Shown here one piece after another: positions 57,508 through 64,000 of a DNA stretch of 64,000 bases. The notes below the pieces were generated by a model, which saw nothing but the letters and a program-made list of their open reading frames with translations, was not told the DNA's origin and did not search any database. The DNA is from Klebsiella sp. RHBSTW-00484 (GTDB lineage Bacteria > Pseudomonadota > Gammaproteobacteria > Enterobacterales > Enterobacteriaceae). The stretch spans positions 5,022,001 through 5,086,000 of the forward strand of contig NZ_CP055481.1 in NCBI RefSeq assembly GCF_013705725.1. The letters run 5' to 3'. How positions within the stretch are numbered: the stretch's first letter is position 1; each line of letters begins with the position of its first letter. The translations under genes were made by a program, and so were the position numbers.

Positions 57508-58128
57508 TTACAGTGCTGTAATTGCCATTTTTTTCGATACTTTCGCAACAGTAGCCCTTGAGCAGCCGATTAAATCTTGTACTTTATTCCAACTTTTACC
57601 ATCGGACAAAAGTTCAGCAATTCTGCGATGGAGTTCCTGATCTATCGGACGCCCCTTGTACCTATTTTCACTCCTTGCCTTTTGTATACCCTGCTTTTGC
57701 CGCCTACGCCGATCTTCATAGTCCTTTCGGCTGATAGCTGCCAGCATATCAAGCATCATAGAATTCATTGCTTCAAACATACGAGCGGTGAATTCATCCT
57801 GCACTTTCAAAAGCTGGTGGCTCGTTGGTAAATCCAATGACACGACCCTGATCCCCTTTGATTCGATAAGTGCCCTTAGAGTTTTCCAGTCCTCACCAGT
57901 AAGCCTACTGATACGGTCAATCTGTTCACAAAGAAGAATATCGCCACGTTCAGCGATCTCCAGGAGTAGGAACAATTGAGGCCGCTGTAGGTTTGCACCT
58001 GATTCATTCTCTTTGAAGTACTTTGATACTTTCAGGTCATGTGAATGAGCAAATGCCTCTAGCTCGTTTAATGCTCTGTCAGCATCCTGCTGTTTCGTTG
58101 ATGCTCGAAGATATGCCCATACCCGCAT
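57508..58128 (-). CDS. Serine recombinase (resolvase/invertase family)
   Basis: A 206-residue small serine recombinase. The catalytic domain (residues 1-140) has RVWAYLRASTKQQDADRALN with the nucleophilic Ser, the active-site Arg region CEQIDRISRLTGEDW, and the long E-helix ARMFEAMNSMMLDMLAAISR. A C-terminal helix-turn-helix (LHRRIAELLSDGKSWNKVQD, then LIGCSRATVAKVSK) follows. It could resolve, invert or integrate DNA at res-type sites. Repeats directly upstream of its own gene (58143-58204) look like such a site. I start at 58128 (MRVWAYL), dropping four unsupported codons. Confidence 0.88.
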   Translation of the reverse strand: MRVWAYLRASTKQQDADRALNELEAFAHSHDLKVSKYFKENESGANLQRPQLFLLLEIAERGDILLCEQIDRISRLTGEDWKTLRALIESKGIRVVSLDLPTSHQLLKVQDEFTARMFEAMNSMMLDMLAAISRKDYEDRRRRQKQGIQKARSENRYKGRPIDQELHRRIAELLSDGKSWNKVQDLIGCSRATVAKVSKKMAITAL

Positions 58129-58142
58129 GATATTCACCACTG

Positions 58143-58204
58143 GTCTGTTTTAAGTAGTTCATTATATATAGTCCGTTTTAAGTTGTAAAATCTACTTAAT
58201 GAAC
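58143..58204. promoter_or_regulatory. Putative res-type recombination site / autoregulatory region
   Basis: Two direct copies of GTCYGTTTTAAGT (58143-58155 and 58171-58183) lie exactly 28 bp apart, and GTTCATTA (58157-58164) is inverted as TAATGAAC (58197-58204). Clustered direct and inverted subsites just upstream of a serine recombinase gene are the usual layout of a res site, which also controls the recombinase promoter. Confidence 0.55.
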
Positions 58205-58545
58205 CAACTTAGTGATGATCTGTGCTGGTATGCTTGAGGTATACCCAAATGAGAACGGATGGCTGACGTCGTTCATTACCCTTTACACTCTCTGAATCAT
58301 TAGTTTGCTTGATAATCACCTTACTATTCAATGCTGATCGGATAGCAACAGATGTACCAAAGACAGGCTTAGGCTACCTCTAAGGGCATTTCTCCCCTTT
58401 TTAAAGTCAAAAATAAAAAAACACTGGATATAAAACCAGTTATTGATTATTGTATCCATGTTCACTTTTACAGCCTTTCTTGTTTTCAAAAATGGCTGTT
58501 ACCTTTGCATTATCCCTATGTTTCTTTAGGACAATGTGAAATGTT
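58205..58545. other. Intergenic leader of the three-gene defence operon
   Basis: These 341 bp separate the recombinase control region from the defence operon. They hold GATAGCAACAGA at 58341-58352, which recurs at 62041-62052 after the operon, and a small hairpin ACTGG-atataaaa-CCAGT near 58427-58442. No gene is seen. The operon promoter must lie here. Confidence 0.5.
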
Positions 58546-59730
58546 ATGGCTGAGTTACATGATGTTAAACCAAGAGAACAAGCGGGAAGAGACACTTTAG
58601 AACGATATAATGCTCAAATTAGAGCAGCAAGTATCGCATGCTTGTCCATATTGGAAGGCAAAGATGTTAAACGTGTCTTTTGCGAATTTCATGATGACTT
58701 TGTGATTGAAAAAGTCATTGCTAATGATATTCATTACACTTTTGTACAAGTCAAAACCAAAGAGAAGCTGCGAGAAATATGGAAACTTCGAGATGTTTTT
58801 GGAATTTTAAAAAGAAAAAGCAAAAAAAACCCGCAAACGGATGAAATGATCAGAGATAGTTTCGTTGGAAAATTATTACAACATACAATTAACTTTGAGG
58901 ACTCCTGCAAGGAAGTAGTCTTCCTTACAAATACTCATATTGATGAAGATATTGAGGATATCGTTAATGATATCTTATCTGACTCCTTTTCTAATACGCA
59001 TTGCAGACTTATTATTGATTCATTTAATAACTGTTTTATATCAATTCAAGATGGTAAAAAAAACCTTGATATTGATGCAATAAAACTCAATCTCAAGAAA
59101 TTAAAATTTGAAACCGATGTTGAATATATTAAGAGTAAGCATGAAACATTCGAGATACTTGCAAAGGAAAAAATATTTAGATTCAGTGAAATAGAATTAT
59201 CACATATAGAAGCGAAGGAAATATTATTTTCTCTGTTGTCTCTTGTAAATGCAAAATCTAGTGTAAAAATCAACAATTGCTCAAGGAAAAATCTTGAAGT
59301 ATATTCTGGTATAGGTATTGATGATCTTTTAGAGGTACTTAGTATCTCGAAACGTGCTTATTATGAATTTTTAGATAATGGGGATGAACATGCCCTTAAA
59401 TCAGCATCTGTAATTGAGAGGCTATTGAGAAAAGCAGGAGCTAGCGACGTAGAAATAGATTTTTTCACAAGATGTAAGATAAAATGGGATCAGTGGTTAA
59501 GAAATAACAGACATATAATATCTGAGTTCGATTACATCACAATTGACAGAGAGATCAACTCAACTCTAGATAAATTGACATTTATGCATGGAAATTTATT
59601 TTTAGCAAGTTTAAGAGACTTCATTAATGAATTACATGATTCATTACATGTAAATAATTTACTTCACTCTTTAGACAAAGAGGCTTTGACTGGAAGTCTT
59701 TTTGCTAGGTTAGTTGAGCGTTCAAAATGA
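58546..59730 (+). CDS. lmuA: Lamassu effector LmuA: Cap4/DUF4297 dsDNA endonuclease
   Basis: A 394-residue protein whose N-terminal 200 residues match the DUF4297 (Cap4-type dsDNA endonuclease) pattern. This runs REQAGRDTLERYNAQIRAAS, then VKRVFCEFHDDFVIEKV (Glu47, Asp50/51) and HYTFVQVKTKEKL with the QxK motif (Gln68, Lys70) of a PD-(D/E)xK active site. The C-terminal half is helical and presumably contacts the ATPase complex. In Lamassu systems LmuA cleaves DNA once the SMC-like LmuB senses foreign DNA. The ATGA overlap with the next gene, and the order nuclease, small middle protein, SMC ATPase, equal ddmABC of Vibrio cholerae. Family assignment is from motifs and context. Confidence 0.83.
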   Translation: MAELHDVKPREQAGRDTLERYNAQIRAASIACLSILEGKDVKRVFCEFHDDFVIEKVIANDIHYTFVQVKTKEKLREIWKLRDVFGILKRKSKKNPQTDEMIRDSFVGKLLQHTINFEDSCKEVVFLTNTHIDEDIEDIVNDILSDSFSNTHCRLIIDSFNNCFISIQDGKKNLDIDAIKLNLKKLKFETDVEYIKSKHETFEILAKEKIFRFSEIELSHIEAKEILFSLLSLVNAKSSVKINNCSRKNLEVYSGIGIDDLLEVLSISKRAYYEFLDNGDEHALKSASVIERLLRKAGASDVEIDFFTRCKIKWDQWLRNNRHIISEFDYITIDREINSTLDKLTFMHGNLFLASLRDFINELHDSLHVNNLLHSLDKEALTGSLFARLVERSK

Positions 59731-60206
59731 ATTACGATGAATTTTTCGAGATTGTATCTAACAAACAAATCAGAATCGATATCAAAGATATTGAAAAACA
59801 AGAGAGCGTAGGATTAAATAATGAAGCCCTATTCCAACTGCCATTAATAGCTCTCATAATACTTCTTTTATCTAAAAATCGAGTGAAACCTCGGGCAAGT
59901 GAGGTTGGTAGTTTGGTGGGTAAACTTTTAGAAGATGTTATGCTGGGATTCAAAGGATCATCACAACTACTTGGATGGTCTGCAAATCTTAGAATACGTA
60001 CAGTCACTGCTTTAAATTTCCTTGAATCTGTACAATTAATCCTAGTTGATGAGAGTAATAAGAAGTTGAATATTACTAAGTTAGGAAAAAAAATAATTGA
60101 TAAGGCATTTTCATATGAAACTGATTTATCTTATAATCTCGCATTAATAGAAAGGTCATATAGAAATTACTGTGTTGATTCAAAATTGGACGGTGAGATA
60201 TTATGA
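59727..60206 (+). CDS. lmuC: Lamassu middle component LmuC
   Basis: A 159-residue protein coupled on both sides by 4-bp ATGA overlaps. It starts with a helix (MNYDEFFEIVSNKQIRIDIK). It then has a winged-helix-like central part (PRASEVGSLVGKLLEDVMLG, SANLRIRTVTALNFLESVQL, NKKLNITKLGKKIIDKAF). This is the profile of the middle component of ABC-three-component systems, called LmuC in Lamassu and DdmB in V. cholerae. It bridges the nuclease and the SMC dimer by family knowledge. Sequence identity in this family is low, so the call rests on size, winged-helix pattern and operon position. Confidence 0.75.
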   Translation: MNYDEFFEIVSNKQIRIDIKDIEKQESVGLNNEALFQLPLIALIILLLSKNRVKPRASEVGSLVGKLLEDVMLGFKGSSQLLGWSANLRIRTVTALNFLESVQLILVDESNKKLNITKLGKKIIDKAFSYETDLSYNLALIERSYRNYCVDSKLDGEIL

Positions 60207-61954
60207 AACTGCTAAGTATAAAAATCAAGGGTAGGGATATTATTGGACTTGAGTCCGAAGAACTCACTTTTGGAAAACATATTACTGAATTTTATGGGCC
60301 AAATGGATGCGGAAAAACACCATTATTACAATCTATCGCTTATTGTCTAGGATATCCATGTAAGTTTAGAGATGATATTTATAAGCTATGTAAATCTGCG
60401 ATTCTTACATTTACTATAGCTAATGACACTTTTCAAGCCACTAGAGAGTTTGAACATACCGACTTCATTTTAACCTTACAAAGCGAGAAAGAAACATTAA
60501 AATTTTACAATCAAGCTGATTACTCTAAATATATAATGGAAAGGCTATCATTAGCTTACCCATCACTTCTTACAACGCAGAATAAACAGTCATATCCTTA
60601 TTTATCGACTATTCTCCCTATATTCTACCTAGATCAAGACTTAGGTTATTCAAAATTTTATTATTCGCCAAGTAATTTTATAAAAGATCAATTTTCCGAA
60701 ATGCTACGGATAATATTTTCTCTACCTGAGAAACACTCATTCGATGCAAAAAAGAAGGCTATTAACATCTCAGAGGAAATCAAATATTTAGATAACTCAT
60801 TAGCAGTTCAACGAAGAGATATTGAAATAGCTAAAGATGCTCATAATGACAAAAATATAGAATCAATTGATGACTCAATCAACAACTTAAAGAATGAGCT
60901 GAATCAATTAAAAAATAGTAAATCATTAAAGAATGATTCTCTTTTTAGCATAGAAGAAATCATAAAAAAACAAAAAGAAAACTTAAGAGAGTTGAATTCT
61001 GAATTAAATTTCATGGAAAGAAGGGAATCATCTTTAATACAAATAATGAAAGAAATAAACACAGAAATCAACACACTAAATCTAAATGAAGAAGCGAAGA
61101 GAATATTTCGTTCTTTTGAGGAGATTTGTCCATCAGTTGATTGTAAAATGTTTTCTCGCAGTTCTGAAAGTTATGCGAAACATCTTTTATATCTTAAAGA
61201 CCAAATCAAAGATATTGAAAGGAGTTTAAATTTAGATAGTAATCGGCACGATAAAATAAAACAAGAAATACAATATTCCAGTAAAACCATTGAAGATCTA
61301 AATACGTTAAGAAACAACATCATAGAGGAAGAAGATATATCCTCGGTAATTGATGCTATCTCAGAAATAACATCTATGCTCTTTAAGCTGCAATTAGATA
61401 AAAGTGAATTAAACAAAATAGCTATCCTTGAGGATAAGTATGTCGAGATGCTTAATAAACGTGAAAATGCATTAGATAAATTAGCTGGCCTCGATAAAAA
61501 CAGACAATCAATTCCAAGACTGGCTAAAGTTAAAACTACATTAAGAGATAAGTTCATCAACTGGCTCAAAGTGCTAAAAACTCCGAATATTGATTTTAAT
61601 GTTACATTTGAAAATGACTTCAACCCTATCATGGGTTATGAAACACTAGATCAATTAAAAGGAAGTACTAAAGTAAGAGCAATACTTGCATATCGAAGTG
61701 CATTAATCGAAAGCATGCTTGAGCTTGATAGCAAGTCTTTTATGTTTGCGATATTTGACACTCCAAAACAGCACGAAATACATTATGAAGATATAGATAA
61801 TTTCGTAATCAATTTGAAGGTGCTATCTGAAAAATATGATTTTCAATTTATCTTTTCATCAACCGAATACAAATACTCAGGTGATAAAAACGACACTCTA
61901 TTAACTCCAAAATATCCTGGGGAACAACATGATATGTTTTTAATGAGATATTGA
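60203..61954 (+). CDS. lmuB: Lamassu SMC/Rad50-like ATPase LmuB
   Basis: A 583-residue SMC-like ATPase. Walker A is GPNGCGKT (residues 32-39). Two coiled-coil arms (about 185-300 and 325-430) flank an apex with Cys309-x4-Cys314 (CPSVDC), a possible zinc-hook as in Rad50-related LmuB. The C-terminal head has a modified signature QLKGSTKVRAILAYRSALIE (485-500) and a Walker B ending FAIFDTPKQHE, where Thr520 stands where the usual catalytic Glu follows Asp519; DTP/DSP variants are typical of this clade as far as I recall. It is the sensor that recognises DNA ends or structures and licenses LmuA. The ATG overlaps the lmuC stop. Confidence 0.85.
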   Translation: MKLLSIKIKGRDIIGLESEELTFGKHITEFYGPNGCGKTPLLQSIAYCLGYPCKFRDDIYKLCKSAILTFTIANDTFQATREFEHTDFILTLQSEKETLKFYNQADYSKYIMERLSLAYPSLLTTQNKQSYPYLSTILPIFYLDQDLGYSKFYYSPSNFIKDQFSEMLRIIFSLPEKHSFDAKKKAINISEEIKYLDNSLAVQRRDIEIAKDAHNDKNIESIDDSINNLKNELNQLKNSKSLKNDSLFSIEEIIKKQKENLRELNSELNFMERRESSLIQIMKEINTEINTLNLNEEAKRIFRSFEEICPSVDCKMFSRSSESYAKHLLYLKDQIKDIERSLNLDSNRHDKIKQEIQYSSKTIEDLNTLRNNIIEEEDISSVIDAISEITSMLFKLQLDKSELNKIAILEDKYVEMLNKRENALDKLAGLDKNRQSIPRLAKVKTTLRDKFINWLKVLKTPNIDFNVTFENDFNPIMGYETLDQLKGSTKVRAILAYRSALIESMLELDSKSFMFAIFDTPKQHEIHYEDIDNFVINLKVLSEKYDFQFIFSSTEYKYSGDKNDTLLTPKYPGEQHDMFLMRY

Positions 61955-61962
61955 CAGATAAT

Positions 61963-61993
61963 TAACCCATACTTATTTTTAGTGTATGGGTTA
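61963..61993 (+). terminator. Hairpin downstream of the Lamassu operon
   Basis: TAACCCATAC and GTATGGGTTA pair as a perfect 10-bp stem with an 11-nt loop, 8 bp after the lmuB stop, followed by a pyrimidine-rich tract (TTCCTCCCTCTT). Confidence 0.65.
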
Positions 61994-62116
61994 TTCCTCC
62001 CTCTTATTTTTATTATTAACAAGATTGGAGAATAATAACTGATAGCAACAGAGGACTGTTTCTTTGACTAATTATCTTTCCCCCAAAGAGATCCACTTTG
62101 TATTTTCTAAATAATA

Positions 62117-62788
62117 TCAGAGTACGATACTCACATCTTGTAGCGGTACTGATTCGTATAACTCCCCTTGCACACCCCAAACATCGCATTCTTTTAAATA
62201 CTGCAATATTTCATTATCAAATACGCCTGATACGATAATCCTCGGGCAATACTTCATTATATCCTTTAGTAGTACTGGAAAGCTGCTTTTGTAGAATTGA
62301 GTACTGAACAAGGTTTCATCAATCTTAACTACTTCAAACATGGTACTAACACCAGTTCTTACATTGTCAACGCCTAGATAATTGAGGAAAAGAGCATTAT
62401 TACTATGTGAAAGTGATTTCAGTACTGGATTCTTTAGCCCCTGTTCACTCTTTAGAAAATCCTCTGAGATCTGTAACTTAACATATGGCATTGATTGTAG
62501 AAGTACTTGAATGTATGCGTCATGCCTCAAAATCAATGCGGTGCTCTGATCGATATTGAGAGAACAAAACAGTTTATTTTCAAGGAAAAACTCTTCTTCA
62601 TTGCTAATGAAATGCATTAAATCAATTAGATAAGCTCTTTTTTCGTGGATAGTCCAGCCCTGAATTATCTCCGCTGGTGCTGGATTAAGCACGTTAAAAC
62701 CGTTTTCCTGAAATCTAGTCAGTACTTCCACCCCAAGCAGCTTCTGATCTGTGCTCATTACAGGTTGTGCAAGATACTGTGTGATCAT
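62117..62788 (-). CDS. Degenerate EAL-domain protein
   Basis: A 223-residue stand-alone EAL-like protein. The EAL motif reads GVEVLTRF, the Asn of CSLNID and the Lys/Asp of VKIDETLF are kept, and VWGVQGELYESV corresponds to the QGY region. But the metal-binding DDFGTG loop is replaced by LNYLGVDN and the catalytic Glu region by VSGVFDNE. c-di-GMP hydrolysis is therefore unlikely. By length and degeneracy it resembles YdiV/RflP- or STM1697-type proteins that bind FlhDC instead. I start at 62788, with AGGA eight bases upstream; three further codons to 62797 are possible. It is an isolated gene on the minus strand. Confidence 0.75.
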   Translation of the reverse strand: MITQYLAQPVMSTDQKLLGVEVLTRFQENGFNVLNPAPAEIIQGWTIHEKRAYLIDLMHFISNEEEFFLENKLFCSLNIDQSTALILRHDAYIQVLLQSMPYVKLQISEDFLKSEQGLKNPVLKSLSHSNNALFLNYLGVDNVRTGVSTMFEVVKIDETLFSTQFYKSSFPVLLKDIMKYCPRIIVSGVFDNEILQYLKECDVWGVQGELYESVPLQDVSIVL

Positions 62789-63078
62789 CACTACCATCCT
62801 GATTTTTTATGTACTGGTTTTTTATTGTACCAGGCTGATCAACTGTTAGCTAATAAGGTTAAAAAATACTCCATTTTTAATTTACGTATGTAATCCCTTA
62901 AACTTTCCAGTTCTGTGATGATAGGTCTAAGGTTTGGTTATTTGGCATGTTTAAGGCCAGTAACTAAGCATCATTTGCATTCTCTTATAATAAATTTGAT
63001 TCCCATTTTACCTAGGTAATTGAGAATCAATATTTAAGTAAAATAATCACAAAAATAAATCATCACTAACAACACACA

Positions 63079-63798
63079 TTATTTGGAAAGTATTTTAATC
63101 AACTCACTGGGTAACAGTACTTTATTTCCTCTATGTATCATTGCGTGGCAATTAGGGCACAAAGGTATGAGATCATTAATTGGGTCTAAAACATAGCCAG
63201 CACCAACTGTATGCAATGGCTTGATATGGTGCACATGAATGAAATCTTTCCCATGCTTGCCATACGTTTTCTCAAAATTGAAACCACAACACTTACACGT
63301 ATTACCGTGATGTTGGATGCAAGCTTGTCTGGCCTTTGGATCGCGTTCGTAGTAGTTAACTGTTACTTGTGTCTTTGCACCTTCAACAAAACTCTCTCCT
63401 GAAGGAATTTCATCAGGGAATGGATTCGGTAGGAAGTCTGCGTACCATACATAGCCTTCTTTACGAAGATACCGTTTGTTTAATTTACGCTCAAAATCCT
63501 TGATTACAGCAATTTCAGGATTATCCGGGTGTTCTGCGAAAACCATATTGAAGGTGTATAGTTCGTAGCCTTCATGGGCTAACCGGATGTGTTCCAGTGC
63601 CTGTGTGTAGCCAGGTTGTTTTTTGTTGTTTGAGTTAAATTCCCATTTCTCCCGGAGTATTACAGATCGCTCTTGTTCGTTCTCAACATCCCATGAACCA
63701 AAGATGACCATCTTCTTTTCGTGGTTTACAAATGACCAACTCCACGTCCAGTTACTGCAAGTCGCTCCGTGTGACTGGATGAATTGCTTTCTGTTCAT
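63079..63798 (-). CDS. McrA-like HNH endonuclease (probable modification-dependent)
   Basis: A 239-residue nuclease. The C-terminal 80 residues form an HNH site with structural zinc: Cys168-x2-Cys171 (NTCKCCGFNF), HVHHIKPL (His190/His191), and DLIPLCPNCHAMIHR with Asn216, Cys214/Cys217 and His222. This is the McrA-type HNH of type IV restriction enzymes. The N-terminal part (SHGATCSNWTWSWSFVNHEK, then FGSWDVENEQERSV) is a separate Trp-rich domain that I cannot name but that could read modified bases. No methylase is nearby, consistent with modification-dependent cutting. Function is inference. Confidence 0.78.
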   Translation of the reverse strand: MNRKQFIQSHGATCSNWTWSWSFVNHEKKMVIFGSWDVENEQERSVILREKWEFNSNNKKQPGYTQALEHIRLAHEGYELYTFNMVFAEHPDNPEIAVIKDFERKLNKRYLRKEGYVWYADFLPNPFPDEIPSGESFVEGAKTQVTVNYYERDPKARQACIQHHGNTCKCCGFNFEKTYGKHGKDFIHVHHIKPLHTVGAGYVLDPINDLIPLCPNCHAMIHRGNKVLLPSELIKILSK

Positions 63799-64000
63799 AT
63801 CAGCTCCTGCTGAAGTACTTCATTTAGACATTCAACGTTAATCATGTCGTTGTTTGCTATCAGATTCAATGTTTAGATCGTAGTAAGGGCTTAAACAGCC
63901 CGATAACCCCGACAAGGACTTAGTCCGCGTAGATACTTCAAAAAGAGCGAAGCGAACTTTAGGCCACAGGGCCGACACAATTATTATGTGTCAGTACTTT
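63799..64000. other. Right edge of window, no gene seen
   Basis: About 200 bp upstream of the HNH gene hold two AGTACT palindromes and no open frame of note. The island continues beyond the window. Confidence 0.5.

Larger units (their letters stand above)
52621..64000. mobile_element. AT-rich genomic island inserted in ppdD (left part)
   Basis: From 52621 to the right edge the sequence is visibly more AT-rich than the backbone and shows no conserved chromosomal gene (hofB/hofC/guaC would be expected after ppdD). It carries defence-like, phage-regulator, recombinase and unknown genes on both strands. No integrase or right boundary is in the window, so the type of element (prophage remnant, integrative element, satellite) is undetermined. 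The phage-type repressor/Ner pair and serine recombinase argue for a prophage-derived or integrative element that has accumulated defence cargo. Confidence 0.82.

Noticed and set aside
62805..62845. Inverted repeat CTGGT...ACCAG upstream of the EAL gene
   Set aside because: Only five base pairs with a 10-nt loop; too short to call an operator or terminator.
52643..64000. tRNA gene or integrase marking the island end
   Set aside because: I searched both strands for a tyrosine integrase and a tRNA-like cloverleaf and saw none; the only recombinase is the small serine type.

Overview
The window is a stretch of an enterobacterial chromosome. Gene order and protein sequences match the panD-ppdD interval of Escherichia/Salmonella/Citrobacter. 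The sti fimbrial operon next to yadH/yadI, a 187-residue AmpD and ERIC/REP repeats favour a Salmonella- or Citrobacter-like member of the Enterobacteriaceae. I cannot name the species from sequence alone.

Layout. 1-8.4 kb: yadE (partial), yadI, a complete chaperone-usher operon (stiABCH), the ABC-2 exporter yadGH and carbonic anhydrase can. 8.4-18.1 kb: hpt, glucose dehydrogenase gcd with a perfect CRP site, multicopper oxidase cueO with a MerR-type 19-bp-spacer promoter, yacC, an accessory pair (lipoprotein plus coiled-coil FKBP-like protein), and speED. 18.1-23 kb: a catabolic cassette (LacI-type regulator, sugar permease, GH36 alpha-galactosidase) with candidate CRP and operator sites and an ERIC element. 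23-29 kb: yacL, acnB, and the DUF3300/DUF2950 pair yacH plus partner. 29-38 kb: a second chaperone-usher operon on the minus strand with two tandem adhesin-like genes. It is preceded by a LuxR-type regulator and a divergent ToxR/CadC-like regulator plus FidL-like membrane protein. 38-45.3 kb: the pyruvate dehydrogenase operon pdhR-aceE-aceF-lpdA (minus strand), with an ERIC element in the pdhR-aceE gap and a consensus PdhR box. 45.9-52.4 kb: aroP, a GPH symporter plus GH43 glycosidase pair, ampE-ampD, and nadC.

At about 52.62 kb the chromosomal backbone stops inside ppdD, after its 14th or 15th codon, and an AT-rich accessory island begins that runs off the right edge. It carries a decayed IS3-type end, a stand-alone TOPRIM-like protein, an AbiGi-family gene behind an S24-type repressor whose catalytic serine is Val, a Ner-like activator or repressor, and a small zinc-ribbon protein absent from simple ORF lists. 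Two membrane or exported unknowns, a serine recombinase with a res-like site, a degenerate EAL protein and an McrA-like HNH endonuclease follow. At its centre is a translationally coupled three-gene set: Cap4/DUF4297 nuclease, small middle component and SMC/Rad50-like ATPase. I read this as a Lamassu (ABC-three-component, DdmABC-order) anti-phage/anti-plasmid system.

An unexpected compositional signal marks the island. The palindrome AGTACT (and GTACT more generally) is strongly over-represented at 55.2-58.1 kb and 62.1-64 kb but nearly absent from the Lamassu cassette. That cassette is also bracketed by a 12-bp direct repeat (GATAGCAACAGA). Together these suggest the defence genes were inserted into an older mobile element as a separate cassette.
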